The notes below the pieces were generated by a model. It saw only the letters and a list, made by a program, of their open reading frames with translations, searched no databases and was not told the origin of the DNA. Position numbers and translations under genes: made by a program. This document shows, one piece after another, positions 43,643 to 51,976 of a DNA stretch of 61,725 bases. The stretch's first letter is position 1, and each line of letters starts with the position of its first letter. Origin of the DNA: a bacterium 210917-SL.2.15 (lineage in GTDB: Bacteria; Bacillota; Clostridia; Oscillospirales; Oscillospiraceae); the NCBI GenBank assembly GCA_020555605.1, contig JAJCJC010000015.1, positions 1 to 61,725 of the forward strand, written 5' to 3'.

Positions 43643-46324
43643 TCACAGCCCCAGCTTCATGGACACCACATTGTCCACCATGGCCAACGCGTTATCCACC
43701 ATCAGCGGATCCTTGCCGCCGCCCATGGCGCTGTCGGGCTTGCCGCCGCCGCTACCGCCGGCAATGGCGGAAACCTGCTTGATGATATCTCCGGCTTTGA
43801 CACCCCGGGCCACAGCTTCTTTGCCGCACACAGCCAGGAAAGTGATTTTTTCCCCGTTCACCGCAGCCAGCACTGCCACTGCGTTATCCGCCTTGCTGCG
43901 GATCATATCGCCCATCTGGCGCAGCTTATTGGCGTCAGCTTCTGGTACCACGGAGGTCAGCACCTTCAGGCCGCCCACATCATGGGCACCGAAGAGCACA
44001 CGGTCTGCCTCGCCGACCGCTTCTTTTGCCTTATATTTCTCCACAGCGTGGCGCAGATCGCGCAGTTCGCCCATCATCTGCTGCAGCTTCTCCCGCAGCT
44101 CCGCAGGCTGAGCCTTGATGGAGGCGGCCGCTTCAAACATCAGCTCTTTTGCCGCATTCATTTCTTCCAGAGATACTTTTCCCGTGGTAGCTTCAACACG
44201 GCGTACACCGGAAGCGATAGAAAATTCGCGGTCAATATGGAACACGCCCACTTTAGCCGTGTTGTCCAGATGGGTACCGCCGCAGAATTCCACACTGTAG
44301 CCCTCGCCCATGTCCACCACGCGGACCGTATCACCATATTTCTCGCCGAACAGCGCGATGGCACCGCGTTTCTTAGCCTCATCAATGGGCAGGACATCGG
44401 TGCGGATCGCATAGCCTTCCAGAATTGCCTCATTGACCAAATGCTCCACCTGAGCCAATTCCTCTGCGCTCAGGGCAGAAAAATGCGTAAAGTCAAAACG
44501 CAGGCGGTCCGGTTCCACCAAGGAACCGGACTGATGCACATGATCGCCCAGAACGGTGCGCAGCACCTTGTCCAGCAGGTGCGTGGCACTGTGGGCACGC
44601 ATAACGGCCTTACGGCGCTCCGGATCGATCCGCGCCCGAACCGTGTCGCCCAGCTTCAGCGTACCCTCCACCATCTTGCCGTAGTGCATAAACTTGCCGC
44701 CCTTGTTCTTCTGTACATCCGTGACACGGAAGCAACAGGGATGCTCGCCAGCGATGACGATATCGCCGTGATCGGCCACCTGCCCGCCCATTTCCGCATA
44801 GAAAGGCGTTTTGTCCAAAACCACGATAGCTTCCACGCCGGGCATCAGCTCTTCGGCCTGCTCATTTTCCACCACCAGGGCGACAACCTTCGCTCCGGTA
44901 AATTCTGTATTCTCATAGCCCACAAACTCGGTGGCTGGCACATCCTTGCCGAATTCCACGCCGGCCCAACCCAGATCGCCTAATGCCTCGCGGGCCTTGC
45001 GGGCACGTTCCTTCTGCTCCCGCATCAGCTTCTGGAACCCTTCCTGATTCACGCTCATGCCTTCTTCAGCCACCATCTCCACCGTCAGATCGATGGGGAA
45101 CCCATAGGTATCGTACAGTTTGAACGCATCTTCGCCGGAAAAGACGTCCGTTCCCTTTTCTTTGTGGGCGGCCAGCATCTCATCGTAGATCTTCATACCG
45201 CTGTCAATCGTCTTTGCAAAATTCTCCTCTTCCACGCGGATGACGCGGGTAATATATTTCTGACGTTCCCGCAGTTCGGGATAATGCCCCTCATTTTCGT
45301 GAATCACCGTATCGCACACCTGATACAAAAACGGCTCGTTCACGCCCAATAGCTTTCCGTGGCGGGCCGCCCGGCGCAGCAGACGGCGCAGCACATAACC
45401 GCGTCCCTCGTTGGAGGGCAGCACGCCATCGCAGATCATAAAGGTGGACGAGCGGATATGGTCGGTGATTACACGCAAAGACACGTCGGTTTTGACGCTC
45501 TGTCCATAGTGCGCACCAGTAATATCAGACACCTTATTGGTGATATTCATCACGGTGTCCACATCGAACAGGGAATCCACATCCTGGCAGACCACGGCCA
45601 GACGTTCCAGGCCCATACCAGTGTCGATGTTCTTTTGTTTCAGTTCGGTATAGTGACCCTCTCCGTCGTTGTTGAACTGGGAAAAAACGACGTTCCAGAC
45701 TTCCATATACCGATCGCACTCGCAACCCACGGTACAGCCTGGCTTGCCGCAGCCGTATTTGGGACCGCGGTCATAATAGATTTCGGAACAGGGACCGCAG
45801 GGACCGGAACCATGCTCCCAGAAGTTGTCCTCTTTGCCGAACTTGAAAATACGCTCGGCAGGAATGCCGATCTCCTCGTTCCAGATGCGGAACGCTTCCT
45901 CATCGGCCGGGGTCGTCTCATTTCCTTCAAAAACAGAAGGATACAGCCGGTCCGGATCCAGGCCGACCCACTCCGGAGAGGTCAAAAACTCCCAAGCCCA
46001 GTGAATAGCGTCGCGCTTGAAATAATCGCCGAAGGAGAAATTGCCCAACATTTCAAAATACGTGCCGTGGCGGGCAGTGTGACCGATATTTTCAATGTCT
46101 CCGGTGCGGATGCATTTCTGACAAGTGCACACGCGGCGGCGGGGCGGCTCCTCCTCCCCTTTAAACCAAGGCTTCATAGGAGCCATGCCGGAATTGATCA
46201 GCAGCAGAGACTGATCGTTTTGCGGGATCAGGGAAAAACTCGGCAGGCGCAGATGCCCCTTGCTTTCAAAAAAGCGCAGGAACAGCTCCCGCAGGTCGTT
46301 TACGCCGGTTTTGTTCGTCATCAT
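43643..46324 (-). CDS. alaS: Alanyl-tRNA synthetase
   Basis: An 893-residue class II synthetase charging and editing tRNAAla. The catalytic core holds FESKGH, GNFSFGDYFK and GMGLERL. The editing domain zinc ligands are in HSATHLL (about 575) and CGGTH (about 680). A C-terminal coiled-coil and DHHA1 domain (GGGSGGG-like GGSGGGKPDSAMGGGK) finish it. ATG 46324 follows TTGGAGGAACCG; a TTG four codons upstream overlaps that site. A T-box leader controls it. Confidence 0.96.
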   Translation of the reverse strand: MMTNKTGVNDLRELFLRFFESKGHLRLPSFSLIPQNDQSLLLINSGMAPMKPWFKGEEEPPRRRVCTCQKCIRTGDIENIGHTARHGTYFEMLGNFSFGDYFKRDAIHWAWEFLTSPEWVGLDPDRLYPSVFEGNETTPADEEAFRIWNEEIGIPAERIFKFGKEDNFWEHGSGPCGPCSEIYYDRGPKYGCGKPGCTVGCECDRYMEVWNVVFSQFNNDGEGHYTELKQKNIDTGMGLERLAVVCQDVDSLFDVDTVMNITNKVSDITGAHYGQSVKTDVSLRVITDHIRSSTFMICDGVLPSNEGRGYVLRRLLRRAARHGKLLGVNEPFLYQVCDTVIHENEGHYPELRERQKYITRVIRVEEENFAKTIDSGMKIYDEMLAAHKEKGTDVFSGEDAFKLYDTYGFPIDLTVEMVAEEGMSVNQEGFQKLMREQKERARKAREALGDLGWAGVEFGKDVPATEFVGYENTEFTGAKVVALVVENEQAEELMPGVEAIVVLDKTPFYAEMGGQVADHGDIVIAGEHPCCFRVTDVQKNKGGKFMHYGKMVEGTLKLGDTVRARIDPERRKAVMRAHSATHLLDKVLRTVLGDHVHQSGSLVEPDRLRFDFTHFSALSAEELAQVEHLVNEAILEGYAIRTDVLPIDEAKKRGAIALFGEKYGDTVRVVDMGEGYSVEFCGGTHLDNTAKVGVFHIDREFSIASGVRRVEATTGKVSLEEMNAAKELMFEAAASIKAQPAELREKLQQMMGELRDLRHAVEKYKAKEAVGEADRVLFGAHDVGGLKVLTSVVPEADANKLRQMGDMIRSKADNAVAVLAAVNGEKITFLAVCGKEAVARGVKAGDIIKQVSAIAGGSGGGKPDSAMGGGKDPLMVDNALAMVDNVVSMKLGL

Positions 46325-46384
46325 CGGTTCCTCCAACTATCGATTTTCTTTGGTTTTCAACGGCGGTACAGGGAGAAACGCCAC

Positions 46385-46627
46385 AAAAAAGCGCCCGCCC
46401 CGGATATAGGGGCGAAGCGCTGCTTCGCGGTACCACCCTAATTTGCTTTTCTTTTCGAAAAAGCATCTCAGTCATCCTCTATCGGGGATGGGGCGCGCCG
46501 GTCATCCCGGCGAAGCTCGGAAGTGGCCGCCCGGCGGCGCCAAACGACAGGGTTTCCACTCTTCCCCGCTCACTGCACGCGCACTCTGCCGAACTCGTTT
46601 CGTCATCGCTCATAAAAGATTGATTCT
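46385..46627 (-). promoter_or_regulatory. T-box riboswitch of alaS
   Basis: The minus-strand leader contains the conserved T-box AGGGTGGTACCGCG (plus coordinates 46426-46439). A competing terminator follows: outer GCGC/GCGC and inner CGCCCC/GGGGCG at 46391-46420, then T6 at 46385-46390. Upstream is a long stem I region with GATGACGAAACGAGTT and GCAGTGAGCGGGG. Uncharged tRNAAla would favour the antiterminator. I could not place the GCN specifier with certainty. Confidence 0.9.
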
Positions 46628-46633
46628 TGATTC

Positions 46634-46662
46634 ATTGTAATCAAAAATACCTGTTTTGTCAA
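46634..46662 (-). promoter_or_regulatory. Promoter of alaS
   Basis: Minus strand TTGACA (46657-46662, perfect), 17-base spacer, TACAAT (46634-46639). Confidence 0.88.
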
Positions 46663-46668
46663 TCGGGA

Positions 46669-46697
46669 TTGACAAAAAAAGCTCTTTTTATTATGAT
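46669..46697 (+). promoter_or_regulatory. Promoter of the ECF transporter gene
   Basis: TTGACA (46669-46674, perfect), 17-base spacer, TATGAT (46692-46697). Its -35 lies back-to-back with that of alaS within a 10-bp inverted repeat (46654-46663 with 46668-46677). Confidence 0.85.
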
Positions 46698-46707
46698 AAT
46701 AAACAAT

Positions 46708-46800
46708 GATGCCATGAAGGTATCCTCCCGCCCCAGGCGGAGTTATCACATCATGGCATTCGTGCGCCTTTTTGGCCCGAATGGCCGAAAGGGGTTTTTT
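46708..46800 (+). promoter_or_regulatory. Candidate riboswitch with terminator in the ECF transporter leader
   Basis: Stem P1 pairs ATGCCATGA (46709-46717) with TCATGGCAT (46751-46759), nine perfect pairs. Inside, an asymmetric loop (AGGTATC / TTATCACA) leads to P2, CTCC(C)GCC (46725-46732) with GGCGGAG (46736-46742). A second hairpin (46767-46777 with 46783-46792) is followed by T6 and carries the AAAGGGG ribosome site in its 3' arm. CATTCG (46757-46762), part of P1, can instead pair with CGAATG (46778-46783) in the terminator loop, so P1 and the antiterminator exclude each other. I do not recognise the fold as a known riboswitch class. Confidence 0.6.
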
Positions 46801-46803
46801 CTT

Positions 46804-47346
46804 ATGAACAGCAAACATGAGCACGTTTCTCCCGTAAAAAAACTGGTACTCAGCGCCATGTTCCTGGCTCTGGGCCTCGTGCTCCCCTTCTTTACGGGAC
46901 AGATACCGGAAGTCGGCTCCATGCTTTTGCCGATGCACATCCCGGTGCTGCTGTGCGGCATGATCGTGGGCGGTCCATGGGGACTGCTGGTAGGGTTTAT
47001 ATGCCCTCTGCTACGCTCGGCGCTGTTTTCCATGCCGCCTCCCTACCCGGCCGCCGTTTCCATGGCGTTTGAGTTGGCGGCTTACGGCCTGACCAGCGGT
47101 CTTTTTTACCGCCGACTGCGCGGAAAAGGGGTAGCCGGCATCTATCTTTCCCTGATCGCCGCCATGCTGCTTGGGCGCGTAGTTTGGGGCATCACGCGCT
47201 GGATCATGATGGCTTTCGGTACACAATTCAGCATAGCACTGTTTTTTGCCGGCGGCTTCACCAGCGCCGTTCCCGGTATTGTGCTCCAACTGATCCTGAT
47301 TCCCATCATTCTGGCCGCACTGCAGAAAGCGAAGTTGATCGAATGA
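46804..47346 (+). CDS. ECF transporter S component, substrate unknown
   Basis: A 180-residue membrane protein with about six helices (first KLVLSAMFLALGLVLPF). The conserved loop GSMLLPMHIPVLLCG (about 36-50) and the PPPYPAAVSMAFELAAYG segment place it in the ECF-type substrate-binding (S) family, which pairs with shared EcfA-A'-T modules coded elsewhere. The specificity cannot be read. ATG 46804 follows AAAGGGG by nine bases. The stop overlaps the next gene as ATGA, tying it to a kinase-like partner. Confidence 0.88.
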   Translation: MNSKHEHVSPVKKLVLSAMFLALGLVLPFFTGQIPEVGSMLLPMHIPVLLCGMIVGGPWGLLVGFICPLLRSALFSMPPPYPAAVSMAFELAAYGLTSGLFYRRLRGKGVAGIYLSLIAAMLLGRVVWGITRWIMMAFGTQFSIALFFAGGFTSAVPGIVLQLILIPIILAALQKAKLIE

Positions 47347-48401
47347 ACGAAATGCGCCCGCTCCTTCTGGAGCTTTATGCACGTTATCCCAAAGCGCGTC
47401 TGTCCGATTACATCAAGCTGCTCTACCAAAGCGAATTTGGCTGTGAACATTTCGCACCAGAGGACACGACAGGACACACTCTGCTGCTCAGGGAACTGGA
47501 AACGGCCCGTCCCGGTCAGCATCTGATGGAAAAGGTGGGCGGCGGCTATTGGCGCGTTTACCTGAAAAACGCCAGGGAGCTGGGCGCCGCTCCGGAGACA
47601 CTATATGCCATGTTCCGGGAAACCGCCCGGAACAGCCATGGCTCCCGGGAGCGTTTCCGGGCCAAGCTGCGGGAGTTGGAAGCGCTATGTGAGGAAGGCC
47701 TGCTCCCCTTTTCGCCTGGAATTTTTCAGCTGTATTGGCTCAATTATGAAGCCGCCGGACTGCCGGCTGTACACCACAGCCAAGAATACCGGAAGGCTTA
47801 TGCGCCTTCCTATCGTGTGATTCAAGACGATTTCGCCCGCTTTTTTGAGTTGTTTCTGCGCATCGACCGTATGCTGCGCCAAGGCAAAAGCCCTCTGCTC
47901 ATTGCCATTGATGGTCCCTGCGCTGCTGGTAAAACAACTCTTTCTGCGCGTTTGGCCGCCTGTTATGACTGCAACGTATTCCATACAGACGATTTTTATC
48001 TGCGCCCGGAGCAGAAAACGCCCCGGCGCCTTGCCCAGGCCGGCGGCAATATGGACCGGGAACGGCTGGCCGCTGAAGTGCTTGACCCGCTGCAGCGTCG
48101 GGAAACCGTCCTTTACCGTCCTTATTCCTGCAGAACGCAGACGGTTTCCAACGGTTCTGCCCTACCTTTCCGGCAGCTCAACATCATTGAGGGATCCTAC
48201 TCCCTTCATCCCGATCTGCGCAGGTATTATGATTTGAAAGTCGTACTGGACATTGCTCCGGATCACCAGTGGAACCGTTTGAAACGAAGGGAGAGCCAGA
48301 AGAGTTTGGAACTGTTCCGCGACCGCTGGATTCCTCTGGAACAGAACTATGCCAGAGACACAAAACTGATGGATTGCGCGGATTTGTATTATCCTTGCTG
48401 A
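47343..48401 (+). CDS. Two-domain protein: unknown N-terminal domain plus uridine-kinase-like P-loop domain
   Basis: A 352-residue protein. Residues about 1-170 form a helical domain (LYARYPKARLSDYIKLLYQSEFG, then GGGYWRVYL) that I recognise only as recurring in Clostridial proteins of this build. Residues about 175-352 are an NMP/uridine-kinase-like domain: Walker A DGPCAAGKTT (about 183-192), HTDDFYLRPEQ near 210 and EGSYSLHP near 280. It likely phosphorylates a small molecule. Overlap with the S component suggests import followed by trapping through phosphorylation. Confidence 0.8.
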   Translation: MNEMRPLLLELYARYPKARLSDYIKLLYQSEFGCEHFAPEDTTGHTLLLRELETARPGQHLMEKVGGGYWRVYLKNARELGAAPETLYAMFRETARNSHGSRERFRAKLRELEALCEEGLLPFSPGIFQLYWLNYEAAGLPAVHHSQEYRKAYAPSYRVIQDDFARFFELFLRIDRMLRQGKSPLLIAIDGPCAAGKTTLSARLAACYDCNVFHTDDFYLRPEQKTPRRLAQAGGNMDRERLAAEVLDPLQRRETVLYRPYSCRTQTVSNGSALPFRQLNIIEGSYSLHPDLRRYYDLKVVLDIAPDHQWNRLKRRESQKSLELFRDRWIPLEQNYARDTKLMDCADLYYPC

Positions 48402-48420
48402 CTTTTTCAGGCAAAGCAAA

Positions 48421-48463
48421 ACGCATCCAAACGCACAGCAGTTGCGTTTGGATGCGTCTTTTT
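48421..48463. terminator. Convergent two-way terminator
   Basis: A 15-bp stem ACGCATCCAAACGCA/TGCGTTTGGATGCGT with T6 on the plus side and T4 on the minus side, between the kinase-like gene and the HAD gene. Confidence 0.88.
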
Positions 48464-48466
48464 TGT

Positions 48467-49156
48467 TCAAAGCGTCCTCAGAAGCGGTTCCAGCTCCCGC
48501 AGCGCAGTGATCTCATAATCCGGAATCGGCCCGTTTTCGCGCGGTGTTTCTCCGGGATGAAACCAAATCGTGCGGATTCCAGCATTCTTCCCACCCTGAA
48601 TGTCAGAACTCAGGCTGTCACCCACGATCACGGTCCGATCTCGCCGCAAGTAGGGAATACGAGCGAAGCATGCCTCAAAATAGGCCGGGCTGGGTTTGTC
48701 AAAGCCAATCTCCTCGGAGATAAAAATATTCCGCACCCATTGCCGCAGGTCCGCGCTCTCGATGCGCCCCTGCTGCACCGAAGCGGTGCCGTTGGTCACA
48801 ATATACAGCCCATAGCGCAACGCCAGCGTCTTCAGGACTTCTTCCGCACCTTCCATATAATAATGGCCGCTCCCCAACAGTGCTTCGTACCGCTTCGCGG
48901 TTTCTTCTACCGATGCGTTGATGGCAAATTCGTCAAACAACAATTCAAAGCGGCGCAGTTTGACTTCACACCGGGTTAGTTTTCCCTGCTCCAGCAGTTT
49001 CCACTGGGCGCGGTTGATTGTATTGTATCGCCGCAAGATATCCTCTTCCGGTGCATGGCCGAAGATGTGTAGCAGCGTTTGGCGCAGCGCCTCATGCTCC
49101 GCCCGGTCAAAATCCAGCAGCGTATTGTCCAAATCAAATAAGATCGTTTCGATCAA
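48467..49156 (-). CDS. HAD-family phosphatase, YjjG-like (pyrimidine 5'-nucleotidase type)
   Basis: A 229-residue HAD hydrolase. Motif I is FDLDNTLLDFD (about 7-17), motif II VTNG, motif III K in FDKPSP, and motif IV GDSLSSDI. The YjjG/YfnB subfamily removes phosphate from non-canonical nucleotides. The start is TTG 49156 with GGAGGG seven bases before it. No ATG gives a sensible N-terminus, and a longer start would overlap the U32 gene. Confidence 0.88.
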   Translation of the reverse strand: MIETILFDLDNTLLDFDRAEHEALRQTLLHIFGHAPEEDILRRYNTINRAQWKLLEQGKLTRCEVKLRRFELLFDEFAINASVEETAKRYEALLGSGHYYMEGAEEVLKTLALRYGLYIVTNGTASVQQGRIESADLRQWVRNIFISEEIGFDKPSPAYFEACFARIPYLRRDRTVIVGDSLSSDIQGGKNAGIRTIWFHPGETPRENGPIPDYEITALRELEPLLRTL

Positions 49157-49175
49157 AACGCGTCCCTCCGTCGTG

Positions 49176-50453
49176 TTATTTGGCGGACAGATCCACCGCA
49201 TGGCGGACAATGCTGCAGGGCGGCACAGGCTGCGGCAGCTGCATTCGAAATATCATCCGCGGATTGCGCGGTTCCTCCAGCGGCAGCCCATCCCGATCCT
49301 CCATCAGCGGGACCGTCATGGAAAAGGGGCGAAGGTTCGGCCCGACGATCTCCACCTCGTCCCCTTTGGCAAATTTATTGCGCAGCGAAAGCTCTGCCCA
49401 GCCTGTTTCATCGCAGGAAAGCACAATGGCACAAACCTGCCAGGAGCGAATATAGCGCGCGCTTTCCGTGTACTGTCCCGGCTGACCGAAAAAGAATCCC
49501 GTGGAATAGTGCCGGTGGCTCACGTGCTCCACCTCATCCCGCCACACCGGGTCCGGCGTCTCGCCGCAGACGGCAGCGTCGATGCAATGGCGGTAAGCGC
49601 CGGTGACGATTGCCGCATAATAGGCAGACTTTGCCCGACCTTCGATTTTGAAGCTGTCCACTCCTGCAGCCATCAGTTCCGGAATGTGGTCAATCATGCA
49701 AAGATCCCGGGAATTCATAATATAAGTGCCCTTTTCATCCTCATATACAGGAAAATATTCGCCGGGGCGCTTCTCCTCCATTAGGGCATATTCATACCGA
49801 CAGGGCTGAGCACATGCGCCACGGTTGGAATCCCTCCCCGTCATATAGTTGCTCAGCAGGCAGCGGCCGGAATAGGATACGCACATCGCGCCATGAACAA
49901 AGGTTTCCAGCTGCAGGGAACGCGGCGTTTTCGCCCGAATTTCTGCAATCTCGTTCAGCGTCAGTTCCCGTGCCAGGATCACACGATCCGCCCCCAGATC
50001 ATGCCAAGTATTCGCCGATTGATAATTGACAACGCTGGCCTGCGTACTGATATGCCTCTGCACATGGGGGGCATATTGCTTTGCAAGCGCAAGCACACCC
50101 ACATCGGCCACAATCAATGCATCGACCTGATAATCATTCAATTTTTCCAGATACTCCGGCAGACGAGCTACCTCATCATTGCGGGGCATAGTGTTCACCG
50201 TAACATGCACACGTACGCCCTTACTATGGGCAAAGCGCACCGCTTCTTTCATTTCCGCTTCCGTAAAGTTCCCGGCAAAGGAGCGCATGCCAAAGGTCGT
50301 GCCGGCCAGATAAACGGCATCGGCACCGTAGAGCACAGCCAACCGCAGCCGTTCCATATCGCCCGCGGGCGCAAGCAGCTCCGGCACGGAAACGGGAAGC
50401 GGCGCATGCGCCGCTTCCCCCGTTTTCAAAACCTGCTGATTCATTTGTATCAT
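49176..50453 (-). CDS. U32-family protein (tRNA/rRNA hydroxylation type, TrhP/RlhA-like)
   Basis: A 425-residue protein. The U32 signature ETFVHGAMCVSYSGRCLLS (about 188-206) is followed by GACAQPCR, which carries further conserved cysteines. The family is labelled peptidase, but members TrhP and RlhA hydroxylate RNA with prephenate-derived chemistry. It sits ten bases after mltG, as TrhP genes do in Firmicutes, though only one U32 gene is present here. Confidence 0.88.
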   Translation of the reverse strand: MIQMNQQVLKTGEAAHAPLPVSVPELLAPAGDMERLRLAVLYGADAVYLAGTTFGMRSFAGNFTEAEMKEAVRFAHSKGVRVHVTVNTMPRNDEVARLPEYLEKLNDYQVDALIVADVGVLALAKQYAPHVQRHISTQASVVNYQSANTWHDLGADRVILARELTLNEIAEIRAKTPRSLQLETFVHGAMCVSYSGRCLLSNYMTGRDSNRGACAQPCRYEYALMEEKRPGEYFPVYEDEKGTYIMNSRDLCMIDHIPELMAAGVDSFKIEGRAKSAYYAAIVTGAYRHCIDAAVCGETPDPVWRDEVEHVSHRHYSTGFFFGQPGQYTESARYIRSWQVCAIVLSCDETGWAELSLRNKFAKGDEVEIVGPNLRPFSMTVPLMEDRDGLPLEEPRNPRMIFRMQLPQPVPPCSIVRHAVDLSAK

Positions 50454-50463
50454 AGTCCTTCAC

Positions 50464-51618
50464 TCAATTCTTCAGGGATTCCAGGAAATTCAAATGCTCG
50501 CGGTACGTCTTGAAGAAGTGGTGCACTCCGTCCTCGCCCAGCGCATAGAAGTAATAATTGGTATTATCCGGATACAGGGCCGAGCGGATCGAGGATATAC
50601 CGGGATTACAGATCGGCGTGGGCGGCAGGCCCTTGTTTTTATAAAGGTTATAGGGGCTGTCGATTTCCTTGTCGGCGTCAGTCAGTACTTCTTTGTGCTC
50701 GCCCAGGGCGTAGAGCAGTGCTGCGTCGATCTGCAGATACCCCGCTGTTTCACCGGAGTTCTTCAGTCGGTTGCGGATGACCGAGGAGATCTTTGTGCCG
50801 TCGCTGCCGTCGGTTTCTTTTTCGATCAGGGAAGCAATGGCAAGGATCTCGTCCATCGTGTAACCCGAATCCGAAATAGTCTGGCGCAACTCGTCCGTCA
50901 TCTTATTGTCGAAGTTGCGCAGCATCTTGTTAATGACCGTTTTTGCGTCGCCGCCGCTGTAGAACTGATAGGTGTCCGGGAACAAATATCCTTCCAGTCG
51001 GCTGGCATCTCCTTTTTCCTTACCGGCGAGGAAGTCGTAGTCATAGTCCTCATTGGCTGCAGCCTCCGCCAAAGCTTCCACCGTGTTGACGTTTTTCTCT
51101 TCCAGCAGTTCAAAGATCTGCTGCATGGAATAGCCCTCCGGGATAGTCACATTCACCGTTTTACGGGCGCCGCTGCGGGCGCTCATAGCGGTGAGCAGGG
51201 CGTGATAATCCATCGAGGTGCTCAGCTCATACGTTCCTGCCACCACTTCCGTGTCCGAAAGTGAACTGTACAGCAGAAACAATCCTCTGTAGTTGATCAG
51301 CCCTTCCTTTTTCAGGGATTTGGACACAGAGCCGATCTTTTCGCCGTCCGTCACCACGATTTCTGCCGTATGATCTTTTTTGTTCAGGGCCAGAAGGTCG
51401 TTGCACATCAGCCAGCCCACGCCGGCCAAAATGGCGGAGATCACCAGGATCATCGCATAATAACTTGCCCCGGTGCCTCTTCTCCTCCGCGGCTTGCGCG
51501 GGTGCTTTCTCTGCCGAGGCGGCGGTGCCTCACGGCGGCGCACCTCTCCGCTGTCCCAGCGCATGGTGCTGTCGTCTGTAAATGTTCTGTTTCGTTCTTC
51601 CTGTGCCAAATGCCTCAT
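50464..51618 (-). CDS. mltG: Endolytic transglycosylase MltG
   Basis: A 384-residue membrane enzyme that cleaves nascent glycan strands and sets glycan length. A basic cytosolic N-terminus (RQRKHPRKPRRRRG) precedes one helix (about 53-72). The LysM-like part (TDGEKIGSVSKSLKKEGLI) follows. The catalytic Glu is in ASLIEKETDG (about 270), then SVIRNRL, LQIDAALLYALG, and SPYNLY-LPPTPICNPG. All motifs present. Confidence 0.94.
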   Translation of the reverse strand: MRHLAQEERNRTFTDDSTMRWDSGEVRRREAPPPRQRKHPRKPRRRRGTGASYYAMILVISAILAGVGWLMCNDLLALNKKDHTAEIVVTDGEKIGSVSKSLKKEGLINYRGLFLLYSSLSDTEVVAGTYELSTSMDYHALLTAMSARSGARKTVNVTIPEGYSMQQIFELLEEKNVNTVEALAEAAANEDYDYDFLAGKEKGDASRLEGYLFPDTYQFYSGGDAKTVINKMLRNFDNKMTDELRQTISDSGYTMDEILAIASLIEKETDGSDGTKISSVIRNRLKNSGETAGYLQIDAALLYALGEHKEVLTDADKEIDSPYNLYKNKGLPPTPICNPGISSIRSALYPDNTNYYFYALGEDGVHHFFKTYREHLNFLESLKN

Positions 51619-51749
51619 CGCCTTTCCAATATATCCTCACGGCCAGGCCGTCTTGCGACGTCTTTTATTTATTTTTGTGGTCAAGTTTCATCCCGCAGGA
51701 AGCACGCATAGGATAGTTCAGATTCAAAAAAGTGAGGTGAACGTCTCTC

Positions 51750-51893
51750 ATGTGCTTTGAAAACAACTCCTGCTTGTGGCTCATCATTATCATCGTTCTG
51801 ATCTGCTGCTGCGGCTGCGGCTCCTCGTCCTCCGGATGCTCATGCGGCTGCAACAACAACTGCGGCTGCGGGAACGACACCTGCTGCTGCTGA
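51750..51893 (+). CDS. High-cysteine 47-residue membrane-anchored protein
   Basis: ATG 51750 follows GAGGTGA by nine bases. The protein has a short polar start (MCFENNSC), one hydrophobic stretch (LWLIIIIVLI, residues 9-18) and then a tail where 12 of 29 residues are cysteine, with CGC repeats and a CCC end. Fourteen of 47 residues are Cys. It resembles small Firmicute proteins annotated as chorion-class high-cysteine (HCB13-like), of unknown role. A terminator follows. A CATAGGATA element at 51707-51715 resembles a sporulation-sigma -10. Confidence 0.8.
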   Translation: MCFENNSCLWLIIIIVLICCCGCGSSSSGCSCGCNNNCGCGNDTCCC

Positions 51894-51946
51894 GCAGCGC
51901 AAAAAGGTTCTCTCTTTTACATACGATGGCTGCAACAGGCAAAACG

Positions 51947-51969
51947 GGGCGCGTCATGCGCCCTTTTTT
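51947..51969 (+). terminator. Terminator after the high-cysteine gene
   Basis: A 6-bp stem GGGCGC/GCGCCC, loop GTCAT, then T6. Confidence 0.75.
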
Positions 51970-51976
51970 GCTGCCC

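Noticed and set aside
43412..44983. A 523-codon plus-strand frame opposite DUF4250 and alaS
   Set aside because: Antisense shadow of conserved genes with no start signal.
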